Assembly (NCBI GenBank): GCA_963576725.1 | Contig: OY755242.1 | Location: 10,719,815-10,783,814 of the forward strand | DNA: 64,000 nucleotides | Direction: 5' to 3' | From: Azorinus chamasolen | Lineage: Eukaryota; Mollusca; Bivalvia; Cardiida; Solecurtidae | In this document: positions 24,953 through 36,400 of the stretch, piece by piece | Position numbering within the stretch: position 1 is the stretch's first letter | Layout of the letters: each line of letters begins with the position of its first letter | The notes under the pieces: generated by a model | The model's database searches: none | What the model saw: only the letters and a program-made list of their open reading frames with translations | What the model was told of the DNA's origin: nothing | Position numbers and translations under genes: made by a program

Positions 24953-25561
24953 CGCATTTAATTTTCATCTATGCGGCTGTCGAAATGCATGTGATATTGT
25001 TTCTTTTTTAAAATTATGTTTTCGCGGAAATTTCTTAAAATGACAAAATAAAACACACAAAACATTATAGGTCATTTAAAACCTTAATGGGTTACACAGG
25101 TATGCTGAGTCATTCTATGATTAGTTTAAATGTGCTGAATCCTTTATATGCGTGAATCAATTATGTCAGTAATTGACAATTAGGGTAGACCCAGGTCAGG
25201 GGGTTCTGTGTGAGCCCTTTGATCAGGATCAGCACTATTTGCACTGAAAACAAAATACAGTGTCAGGAAAAGTGTTGCATGGTTGGTTTCCTTCGTAAAT
25301 ATTAATAGACAGGGAAGAAAAAAAATTCATTCAGTATGCAAAGGATTTACTCTGTAAATGCGTGACACGCATGCATGGGCTTTTGCTAACAGTATAGATA
25401 CAGATCAGAGGACTCCAAGAGCAGTCATTTAATCAGGGTCTGCATAATTTGCCATTCAAACTTAGCTAGCAATGGTAAGCCTTTGTGTATATACTAAGCG
25501 TACTCTTTAGTTAAACACTGGTTGGCTATTCCACTATGTAAACCCAACGTGTTAAACAGAG

Positions 25562-25769
25562 TATCCGTATACCCAGAACAGACGGCTCATTTAGGGGCCG
25601 TCTGATCTTGGTCTGCTCTGTTTGTTGATGGACTTTTAAAGATACGTTTCTTTTCCTTTCTAAAATGGCTACAATATTCCTCCTTCCATATGTCATTATA
25701 ACGATTCTGTTCATAAACATTCAGTTGGTATTGAATTTTGGAATGAATATAGAACATGGAAAGGATTAA
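25562..25769 (-). mobile_element. Family C MITE, copy C4, truncated at the hairpin
   Basis: It starts directly at acagagtatccgta and the hairpin (cagacggctcatttag against gggccgtctgatc) and ends gaaaggaTTAA. The outer end before the hairpin is missing. Confidence 0.7.
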
Positions 25770-25810
25770 TGGTAGCAAGACAGGGAATATATCATACATC
25801 GGATATAACA

Positions 25811-25955
25811 TACAGTAACACCCTCTAAACCGAACGTTAGCTTTAGTATAAATATCGGTCTTGGAGACAGATGACAGCTTAATGCAGGGTGAAAGGCACG
25901 GAGAAAGCTCCTCTGCATGACTTTCAACCTGTAATGAGCAGTCATCTGCCTAAAA
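25811..25955. mobile_element. Family D MITE, right end lost
   Basis: TA-CAGTAACACCCTCTAAACC then gacagcttaatgcagggtga and its inverse; ends at agtcatctgcct. Confidence 0.7.
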
Positions 25956-27125
25956 GTTTATTTAAGACAGTTCTTAAAGTAGATGTGCAACCTTGGTCTG
26001 TTCTGTTTGCAAGATAGGCGGACTTATCACTCATCATGATTAACAGTGACAGGTTGCATCGCAAATAAATCGAATACACACGTTCTAATAGTTGCCTTAT
26101 AATATATAGATATTGTCTATGGAACATATATTTTTCACATATTCTGCCATTTGGGAGAGCCTAAACAGAGTGCTGTAAATCGCGGAAAAGCACTAGTGCA
26201 TTTTTTATGTAAATGAGCAGTTTGAATCCGGCTGTACTACGATGTAAACAATGGCCAAAACAGCCGTCAGATATAGTCTGTTTCCATTTATATACACTTT
26301 TTTAAGGTCTTGTGATAAAAAGAATCTTACATTCGTGTTCATTACAAATTGTTTTCATGAAAGTCGTTTACTAAAATAAAAAATACACTCGAGAAAGCTC
26401 GTGTAATATTATTATAGCGAACTCGTTTCCTTAAAAAAATATGTAATGAACACTCATGTAAGATCGTCTATATTGCAATCGGATCCACGCCGTGGTTCAG
26501 GGGAAAATAATTCTGATACAATGTACAGAAAATGGACCTTTCTCCTGGCATTCAAATGTTTGACAAATTATAACGTATTGTACAAGTAATTCATCTGCAA
26601 TATGTTTTGATATATGACAAGTGTTATTTGAAACGTGCAACTTTTGGACCCACAAGGCTTTGATACTACAAGAATGTGTTTAATGTACCAGGCGTTTGTT
26701 ACTAGTTGGGTCGTTGAATATATGCCCTGGACAAAGTCGAATATTCAAGCTCATTAAGTTGGATACTCTAAGAAGAAAAAATGAACAGAAGTGTTATTAT
26801 AATTGGTGTATATGTCACTTTTTCCTGCATACAAATTTAATGATTTGCTTGATAGAGTTGTCTTTTGACAAATCAAAGGGCACATGTTGTCTGATCAGGG
26901 CCTGCTCTATTTGCTTAAATGGTATATTGTTCTGATTATGCAGTTTCTGCTATGGCCAAAATGCACTGAACTTATGAATATTCTTAGTCTCGATGTTTGT
27001 ACACGAATAAACACAAGGTAAATAGTTAATGCTAACAGTTTTGAATATATACTAGTTTTATTGTAATATGGCGACAAGATAGATATTCAAACGGACAAAC
27101 AAGAGAATGGAAAAGCGAAAAGGAT
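25956..27125. other. Non-genic stretch
   Basis: Apart from the fold-back at 26.3 kb and a family C hairpin right arm (gtctgatcagggcctgctc, 26889), nothing recognisable. Confidence 0.4.
26290..26485. repeat. Fold-back repeat
   Basis: The inverted arms are aatcttacattcgtgttcattaca and tgtaatgaacactcatgtaagat, around ctcgagaaagctcgtg. Similar in style to the 5.6 kb element. Confidence 0.6.
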
Positions 27126-27311
27126 ATTAGTAAAACCTTTCTATACCGGGCGTCTAATAGAGAAGCATTTGGATACTGTTTGGCAGGCGGCTGCTTATTG
27201 CAGGGTGAAAGTTATGCAGAAAGTTCATAGAGGAGCTTTCTGCACGGCGTTTACTCTGCATTGAGCTGGCACCTAACTCCAATACCAATATTTACACGAA
27301 ATGTTACTGTA
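27126..27311. mobile_element. Family D MITE
   Basis: The left end, agtaaaacctttctatac, is slightly decayed. The right end is aaatgttactg-TA. The palindrome tip is gttcatagaggagc. Confidence 0.68.
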
Positions 27312-27890
27312 CTTGACATGGAAAGCATGACTAATGAGTAAGTAACCTCAACAAGCTTTTAAAGTTCGTAAATTATCAAAACAAATTTAGTAGCAAATAG
27401 TGTACACCCCGACCAAACTGTCCCTCCTGGAGCAGTTTGATTTGGGTCTTAAACATTCGTTTAATGCTTAGGGTAATAATTATGGGTGAAAAGCGTCAGT
27501 TTACACTTTGTCGGTGTGTTTTTCAACCAGTACGTTTGCAAGTAGTGGGTTGTGGTTTTTGTCATAATTTGCAGTTAGCTAGTAAATTATTGAAGTATTT
27601 AATTATTCCTGTAGGATATTAGACAATTCCGTTCAAGTTAATATTTCCTCATTCAACGCCGACTGATTAATCCACTTATGCCTATTTTTCCAAAAAGGGG
27701 CATATGCAAAAAGTGTTGACCCTGATATGATTTCCCATGGATAGAGCCAATTATTAGAGTCCGTAATTTTTGTTTGCTGCAAAAATCACTATCCGATGCT
27801 CAGATCAATAAAGGATATCTTTCAGATACATGCAAAAAAACGAAAGTAACACATCATTCAAAAGTCACACATGTGTATTAACCGAGATCA

Positions 27891-28105
27891 TTAACCCTTT
27901 CGCTGCCAATGCCGGATCTGTGATTACCTATGCAAACATTTTGGATCCAGATGAGACGCCGACTACCTCGGTGTCTCATCAGGATCCAAACTGTTTTTTA
28001 GTGTTACTATGTTTTTGAAACAAAAATAAAGAAAATCAAAAGAGTGAAAATTTGTAGCAGACGACAACGTTAGCAGATGACAGCGTTTGGCAGCGAAACG
28101 GTTAA
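27891..28105 (+). mobile_element. Family B MITE, copy B1
   Basis: TTAACCCTTTCGCTGCCAA at the left and TTGGCAGCGAAACGG-TTAA at the right. The hairpin has GGATCC-A-GATGAGACGCC against GTCTCATC-A-GGATCC near the left end. Confidence 0.85.
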
Positions 28106-28512
28106 GACACAAAGCTTTTAAGGTTAATTGGGGTAAATTGCAGGCTGACCGTATTTCATGAAGTCCTCTATGTTCGATATATAGTGTTGCTGTGCTTGTC
28201 TATCCCCACTGATAAATACATGTCCGTCCACAATATAGCCATTTAGTGTTACGGTTATGATTCGGACGAGATGCTAAGTCACCCGGCATAACATTCGAAT
28301 TCTGGCCAAATTTATAGTTTATCACAAACAAATGCAAATAGTTAACCCATATAACACCAATGATCTCACCATGGGACATAAGTACACACTGTAGACCAAC
28401 CAATGTCAAATGTTATCAACTGGACACACAACATTTGCAGACAACCCCCATCCGCTTCTCCCCCGCCGGGAGAAAATTAATGGATTTGAACATTTAATTT
28501 GGACGAGTCTTC

Positions 28513-28759
28513 TTAACCCTTTCCCTGTTCTGTATAAATTCATACCATATTTCAATACATTCGATATATTAATGGACAAAATAGTTATAATGAAATATGG
28601 AATGTGAACAATTGTAGTCCTATTAGACTTTAAAGAACCGAACTTTCAAATTCCATCAGCAACAGGGCAGACTATATAGCCTCCTATAAGAGCTGTCTGG
28701 TCAGGGTCTGCTCTGTTTGCAACTGCGTGAAAACACGTTTATATGAAGGAAGGGGTTAA
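28513..28759 (+). mobile_element. Family C MITE, copy C3
   Basis: TTAACCCTTTCCCTGTTC to gaaggaagggg-TTAA, 247 bases. The left hairpin arm is decayed and the right arm kept. Confidence 0.82.
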
Positions 28760-29171
28760 TATGATATGGGAATTAAAATGTTAAGGACACAAACATACTT
28801 GATATATAAAGCAGATGAGTGAAGACACTTCAGCCACTTGTAGGTTATTCAGTGTTTCTGTGAACGCCAGTCATTTATGTTTTTCATTCATGGAACTTCA
28901 AATACATTCACTTTCGCTAACAGGAAAATATAGTGGCAAATGTATTAAATGGAGAGTCCTGGGTGTTTAGTTGCTGTTTGTTTTATCATATATGTTAAAC
29001 TAATTGACTAACTCCATACAACACAAACCTTTTGGAGTGTCATATCATTTTAGTCAAAGAAGTTAAGCACAACTACGAATATGATATTGTATCTACTATA
29101 TATAAAGGATAACATATAGTTCCATACGCAAACCGAATAGATCTTGGTCGTACAGTAACCGCCTGGTTTCG

Positions 29172-29660
29172 GTCAGTACAACATGTCTTAACCCTTTCGC
29201 TGCCAAATTGTCGTCTGCTAACTTTGTCGTCTGCTACAAAAAATCACTTTTTTTTATTTTCTTCATTTTTGTTTCAAAAACATAGTAACAGTAACAAACA
29301 GTTTGGATCCTGATGAGACGCCGAGTTACTCGGCGTCTCATCTGGATCCAAACTGTTTGCATAGGTAATCACAGACCCGGCATTGGCAGCGAAAGAGTTA
29401 AGCGGCAATCAAAAAGAGGTATAATTATGGATCTATAAGGCAGGTGGTAGTTAAATGCCTAGCCAGTACCAATACATATATAACGGAGTTTGTAAAGGCA
29501 TGCACTTGCTTGTTACAAGGAAAGCGTAACGCGTAAACCTCCTTCCTATAAGAGCTTTCTGCATAATATTTGTCCTGTATTAAGCTACAGACAGATTTAA
29601 AAGCATGATTTATACATGTACCTTTATAGAGTGGTTGTACTAGCGAGAGTTTGCTGTACA
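29172..29660. mobile_element. Family D MITE interrupted by B2
   Basis: The left end cagtacaacatgtcTTAA (29174-29191) is separated by B2 from its continuation gcggcaatcaaaaagagg (29402 on). A further roughly 80-base insertion (29460-29540) splits the palindrome. The right end decays near 29655. Confidence 0.65.
29188..29401 (-). mobile_element. Family B MITE, copy B2, nested in a pogo-like MITE
   Basis: Reverse of B1, with TTAA at both ends and a hairpin with a T opposite T in this orientation. It is inserted at the TTAA of a family D end (cagtacaacatgtcTTAA | TTAAgcggcaatc). Confidence 0.85.
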
Positions 29661-30769
29661 GTAAACATTCGTCTAATTTGCAATTTCGACTATATGTACT
29701 TTCGATTCGCTCAAACTTTGAAGATACTATTGTGAGATACTATTTGAAGATACTATTTGAAGATACTATTGTGAGTTTTTAGAGCTTGGATTCTGATAAG
29801 ACGCCGAATTACCAGACATTTCACTTGGATATAAGCTGATTGAAAATGCGAGTTAGATCACGAATTGCACCAAACCCAATTATGAGCAGGTATTATTGGT
29901 TTACAGCGGGTAGAGAGGTATAGAGTATAGAGAGTTATAAAAGAAATATTTGCTAAGTCTTTTCATACTTGTGCATGGTTTAATAATCAATAAATAGTCC
30001 AGGAAGCAACACTCCTTTTCGGTAGATTTATTCAAAGAGGTTGTATCTAAAAATAGCCTATGATGTAATGGGTTAAGTGACCAACAAATGAATGTTCATG
30101 TTCAACAAATGAATGTCCGCTTAGGATAGGGTGTACTGTAAATGATGTGTCCCATGCATAATTTTGTTGTTTCAGTATTTACTCTCATAAAACAAACCAC
30201 GGCGATTGTTAACTACTTCTTTCCTATATCTTCGACTATTTATTGATACGATTGATCTGGCACAAATTATTTCCAAGGGAATCTACTCCACCAATGGCAA
30301 TAAGAAACGAAATGAAGAGTCGGTTCCCTTGATGTCGTACATTAGGCAACCAAATATTTGGGACGATGACTAATTTGTTAGGTTATTTATATCTTCCAGT
30401 ACTGAGCACGACTTAACAATCTTGGGTCTTGACAGGTCTTCGTGTCGTCTCATTAGTGTCAAATTTCTTTGGCACTCGGTTAACAGTTTCTGAAATTCTA
30501 TACAAATCGGATAGTAGTTTTAGAATACCTTTTTATTTCTAGGAAGGGTATGGTTAATGCAATTAATTTGCTATTTGTACTAGATGGGCGGGACTCGGGT
30601 GCGTAAAACTTGGGGGGTTCGGACACAAAAACAACTTGGGGATTCGGACACAAAATTAACTTTTTTCTGGAGTCTTAAAAGTGCCCATGATCTGGCTCTG
30701 ACGTCATTACTTTCAAAATTTAGAATGCACCTGGGTGTCACATTTCTTTAAATTTCACAATTATGGATC
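29661..30769. other. Non-genic stretch upstream of the minisatellite
   Basis: A three-fold agatactatttga/gtgag mini-repeat at 29720-29780 and a family B relic (ggattctgataagacgccga, 29789). No exon found. The missing first exon of the host gene could lie here or at 32.5-33.2 kb. Confidence 0.35.
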
Positions 30770-31625
30770 GTTAATAGTATTGTTTTAGATTTTTGATTAT
30801 AGATAGAGGACATTATAGATGGATAATATTGTACATAATAACCATTATCAATAATAGACATTATGGATAGAGTAGATACTATAGATAGTAAAACTATAGA
30901 TATCAGACGTTTATAGATTGTAGATAGTATATATATTGAACACTATGACTAGTAGATACTATAGATAATAGACAATATAGACAGTAGACATTATAGATAG
31001 TAGACATGGATAGCAACATTTTATATAGTAGCTACTTTATATAGTAACTAATTTTGATAGTAAATATTACATATAATAGATCATGTATATGCTAGATAAT
31101 GTAGATAGTAAATACTATTAATAGTACATATAATAGATAATAAACATTATAGATAGTACATGTAGACATTATAGATAGTAGATATTACATATAAAAGACC
31201 TTATACATGTATATAGTAGACATGATAGAGAGTAGACATTATAGATAGTATATCTTATTGATAGTAGACCTTATATATAGTGAACATTATAGATAGTAGA
31301 TATTATAAATAGTAGACATTATATATTGTAGACATTATGGATAGTAGATATTATAGATAGTAGATGTTATATATAGTAGTAATAGTACACACTATAGATA
31401 GTAGATATTATATATAGTAGACTTTATATATAGTAGACCTTATAGATATTATATATTATATATAGTAGACATTGTAGATAGTAGACATAATAGATAGTAT
31501 ATATTATATAGCAGACATTATAGATAGAAAACATTATAGATAGTAGACATTATAGATAGTAGACTAGACATTATAGATAGTAGACATTATAGATAGTAGA
31601 TATTATAGATAGTAAAACAGTAAAA
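30770..31625. repeat. 16-bp minisatellite, left block
   Basis: Tandem repeats of a unit like ATAGATAGTAGACATT, diverged at the left edge and more regular to the right. No coding potential. Confidence 0.9.
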
Positions 31626-31627
31626 AC

Positions 31628-31927
31628 AAGTACCTAATTATAGTCTACTTTCAGTCCTAATGACCGCTCCGTCGACTGTACATTTACTCCCCTGATCATT
31701 GAGTATTTGGCTTACAATATTGAGCACTGCTAACATATGGCGCAATCATGCAGCCGCAGTACCGGCAAGTGACCCTCACAGGTACCCATTTTAACCCCTG
31801 GGTGGAGAGGAGGTGCGAGTGGGAGACACGGAAAAGCGTCTCTGAAACTTCCGAGAGGGACCAGGATTTGAACATCGGTCCTCCGGACTGATAGTCAAGC
31901 GCGTTACCACTAGACCACCGCACAACA
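31628..31927 (-). mobile_element. tRNA-derived SINE inserted in a minisatellite
   Basis: On the minus strand the element starts GTGCGGTGGTCTAGTGGTAA (A-box-like) and has GTTCAAATCC (B box) about 40 bases on, both matching a tRNA head. A conserved-looking core follows (GTGTCTCCCACTC, CCCAGGGGTTAAAATGGG). It splits an otherwise continuous 16-bp tandem array. An 85-codon frame on this strand is a by-product. Confidence 0.7.
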
Positions 31928-32520
31928 TAGTATACATTATAGGTAGTAGGCATTATATATAGTAGACATTATAGATAGTAAACCTTATAGATAGTAGAGA
32001 TAGATAGTAGACCTTATGGATAATAGACCTTAAAGATAGTAGACATAATAGATAGTAGACCTTATCGACATTAGACCTTATAGATAGTAGACCTTATAGA
32101 TAGTAAACCTAATAGTAGACATTATAGATAGTAAACCTTATAGATAGTAGAGATAGATAGTAGACCATATGAATAATAGACCTTATCGATAGTAGACATT
32201 ATAGATAGTAGACCTTATCGACATTAGACCTTATAGATAGTAGACCTTATAGATAGTAAACCTAATAGTAGACATTATAGATAGTAGACCTTATCGATAA
32301 TAGACCTTATCGATAGTAGACATTATAGATAGTAAACCTTATAGATAGTAGACATTATAGATAGTAGACCTTATAGATAGTAGACATTATAGATAGTAAA
32401 CCTTATAGATAGTAGACATTATAGATAATATACCTTATCGATAGTAGACATTATAGATAGTATACTTTATAGATAGTAGGTATTATATATAGTAGACATT
32501 ATATATAGTAGACATTCTAT
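31928..32520. repeat. 16-bp minisatellite, right block
   Basis: The array continues after the SINE. Here units alternate between ATAGATAGTAGACATT and a variant with ACCTT, and there are higher-order repeats (compare 32040-32120 with 32190-32270). Confidence 0.9.
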
Positions 32521-33007
32521 CTTAATTCAAAGTGACAGTCAAACAAAGGGCTACCAAATTAGTTTTCTGGATTACATTCAGCTTTCGTTAAATGGCCACT
32601 TACCTAAAACATCTCATTTCGATTTACAGAGACGTCACTTTACATCAGTAACACTAATGAATTAACCATGGTTATGTTGAGGCAATTTTGGCCCAAAAGA
32701 GTTTTCAGCGCTGACGTCATTTGAAGTTTGGCTAGCCCAACAAATAAGGCTCAGTCTGCTGATCGCGATCTCAAAACCATTTACAAAAAGTTTGAATCAA
32801 TATGAGATGCCGAATAACTCGGTACCTCACCATAATCGAAGTTGTTTGCTACTGTGCAATTACTTCGATAAATAACCTACCATATTGGATTGTTCTGCAG
32901 ACGAGGTATTTTAGGCGACAGTGTATTTATGGAAGGATACAGATTAAGATATCCCTTCTCATGTTAAGCATTACTTGATTGGCATTTGTAAACATTTTGG
33001 GTCCAGT

Positions 33008-33133
33008 ATTACAAAGTTCTGAGTCTGAGATCATTCTCAAGTATCTCATTGGTCAGATTCTGAGCTTGTTCAGAATATATCCATTCAGATTCTTGAGAAT
33101 GATCTCAGACTCATGCAAAACTTTTGTAATCCC
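33008..33133. mobile_element. Small fold-back element before the signal-peptide exon
   Basis: gagtctgagatcattctcaa (plus one more base) at 33021-33041 is an exact inverted match to 33092-33112, flanked by attacaaagttct and aaaacttttgtaat. Relatives lie at 38923-39050 and inside 22821-23211. Confidence 0.7.
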
Positions 33134-33265
33134 TGACATGGATCGAGAATCCAAACGGTTGGCAATTAAGCGAAACATTTCAGTCAATTGGCCAAATCAG
33201 TTCAAAAATGTTCAGCTAACATCATTTTGGATATCATAAGGAGGTTTAATTCGATTCTTTTCCAG

Positions 33266-33431
33266 ATTCCGTCATTCTCATCCTATCCATATGCAGTGTT
33301 ACAGTCGCGGCCAGGAATGCACGATTTCCATTCCTTCTCTCCAATGGCACGTGCGCTCTTCCGTCACAGTATACATCTATGTGCACGTGCACGACAAGGC
33401 TCGCTATTATGGACTATGACAACTTCTGTGG
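33266..33431 (+). CDS. Exon 'a': signal-peptide end and first Cys cluster
   Basis: The acceptor is ttttccag and the donor is gg|gtaaat. The exon begins with two bases of a split codon and ends with two (GG). The open frame reads SVILILSICSVTVAA, a hydrophobic core with a plausible cut after VAA. It continues with NGTC, CTC and DNFCG. No in-frame ATG precedes it (a TAA lies about 20 bases upstream of the exon border), so a short upstream exon must supply the start; I could not find it. Other frames through this stretch are also partly open, but only this one gives a signal peptide and the right phase into the next exon. Confidence 0.65.
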
Positions 33432-36400
33432 GTAAATATTCATGCAAAAGGTTTGGTATTGTCCTGTTTTATTAACCTGTCAAAATTTAAATAATTATAC
33501 GCTTGCTGAACACGCCATAAATAGCTTCGATTGATATCGATTGTTTCCGCTAATAAAAGCTGCCCACCTGGCTTATTGTCCTAAAACTATAAAACGGGTA
33601 CCAAATGGAAGACAAGACATTGTGCTTTTCTTTCTAACTTGTTTTTGTTTAAATTACCTTATTTGCATACTCATGAATATTAATGAGAACATTAAAAATA
33701 GTAAAAAAGGTATAGAAATAACGTAAACCTTTCATTGTTTTATCCTACAAATATCAGAAAATAGTTTCAAATGCAGTTTAACATGGTGACGAAATCCCCA
33801 GGAAACACAATATCCAATTTGAGGACCATAGCATTAATTTTAAGCACCATATTTACCGTTTCCATGGCAACACCCTAGTTTTCGTAATGATGGTCCGTAC
33901 CTGCAAAATCGCCAGTTTTTGTCCAAAACCTATAGAACTGGTATCAAATTGGAGATAGGATATTGTGCTTTTATTTCTAACTTGTTGTTTTTAAACTACC
34001 TTATTTGCATACTCATGAATATTAATGAGAACATTAAAAATAGTATAAACAATATAGAAATAACGTAAATAGTGTAAACTATTCACTTTTTATCCTACAA
34101 ATATCAGAAAACAATTTCAAATGCAGTTTAACCTGATGACAAAATGTTCAGAAAACAGACTATCAAATTTGAGGACAAATTTTTTAACTCTAAGTAACTT
34201 TTTAACTGTTTCCATAGTAACCATTCATTTGACTCTGTTCACACATTTTTGTTCGTCGACACCTACCTGTAAAAAGCTTCCATATCACAGGAAGTTTTTG
34301 TGCTAACTGTATAAAACTGGTACCGAATTAACGCTAAGACAGTGTGCTTTGGTTTAAAGGCTATAATTAGGAATTACCTTATTTGCATACACATGAATAT
34401 TAATGAGAATAATTAAAAAAAATAGCAAAAACATACAGAAACAACGTAAACCTCTCAATTTTTATCCTATCAATATAAAAAAACAACTTCAAATGTAGTT
34501 TAAATTGATGACAAAATACTCAGAAAGCTAATCATCTTAATTGATACCCAAACAATGAACTGTAAGTAAGATTGTAACGGTTTCCATGGTAACCGATCCT
34601 TTCACAAATTTTGGAAATTTGACATATGCACAAATGATATATCAACAAAAGTAAATATTTACATTTTAAAATGTCCGGTTTTTGTCCTGTTTGTTCAACC
34701 TGTCAAAATTTAAATGATTATACGCGTGCTGAACATGCCATGTATCTAATTATTTGTCCGTTAGGCCGGTAGTAGTTTCATGCAGGTCAACAGAAATACA
34801 GAAAGCTTTTATATAAGCTGTCGGCACTACTTTTGTACTGCATTAAACTACCACGGGTTTTAAATGCTCCTTTGTTCAATAAATGAATGACCGCTTAAGA
34901 CAAGTTCTACTTATGGAATATTCTTCAGAAGTTATTCATGATGAGATGTGTGATCCTGATTTAACATTTCAGGTCATATTTAGAGATGACTGAGTGTTTG
35001 GATACAGAGATTTCTAAGAACTCATCTTCTTTGGTTGGAAGAGTTTTCAACAAAACAGAAACCCTAAAGAAACTGCAGTACTTATGCAATCTCTACACTG
35101 GTAAGTACGCCGTTATTTAACGTCACTACAATAAACGAATAATTTTAATAATATAAATAAAGTTGGTATTTGTTATGTTCAATCATTATCATGAAGATTG
35201 TCAATTTGAACTTAAATCGAAAAATACCCCATGTGGTACAAAATAAACCATTTTCATAATTATTTATAAGTTTTGTTCTACAACAAAATATTATCGACAT
35301 TGATCGAAAAGTTAACGAAACTAAACGTCTTCGTCATCAACACATATGAAGGTTGTGTCTTCTACGGCATTTATTCAACTAGTTTTCTTCTGTTCTGCAT
35401 ATAAACAAATTATGTGTAATAAAAATTCCTGTAATTGTTAGGCATTTTTCAAACACTTTTAACGTAGAGACTATCACTTAAAGACAATATACACATTTTT
35501 GTCTTTGGATAACGAACAATAACGATTACAAACAGCGTAGAGAATCAAATCAAGACATATTTATAATGGCATTATGGACAGGAAAGATTTCGACCTGACA
35601 CATATGTTCGAGTCAGAACTAATCAAATAGCGCGACAACTAATTAGTATCAGATCTTATTTCCTGGGTATTATGGTGACATACAGTGTTGGAAGTGCTGT
35701 TGGAATATGTCGTGGTAAGACCCTCAAAACAGACGTTAAACTAGGATTTAATACCGGTCTTTGGGATTGGTGGCATCTTAATGCATCTAGTGAAAGTTAT
35801 GCAGAAAGCTCCTCTATGAACTTTCTGCATGACTTTCACCCTGCATAAGCAGTCACCTGATATAACCTAAAGGTATCTAAAGTACAAAAATGAGTCATGC
35901 AGGAAACACCACATACAGAACAAACACTCGCCCGAACAGCAACACAAGGAAACAGCAAATGTACATAGGTAGAAAAAACAACAAGAGACGCACAAAGACA
36001 AAACAAACATACAATAGGAGGAAGATGGAAGTACCGCCTTGGAACGGTCAGTGACAAAAGTCACCGGGGGTTTAAACCGGTTTATGGGCGCCCAACCTCA
36101 CCCTTTTCTAAGTTCGTCTAGAATTCCGGTTTATAAATATAGGTTTAACATGTATATGAGATGACTACATTTACACTGAACAATATATTGACACTGAACA
36201 CTATATTGACACGGAACACTATATTAAGACTGAACACTATATTGACACTGAACACTACATTGAAACTGAACACTACATTGGCACTGAACACTACATTGAC
36301 ACTGGACACTACATTGACACTGAACACTATATTGATACTGAACACTACACTGAACACTACATTGACACTGAACACTATATTGATACTGAACACTATATTG

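Noticed and set aside
31696..31953. A functional tRNA gene on the minus strand
   Set aside because: A and B boxes are present, but the acceptor stem does not close and a SINE body follows directly.
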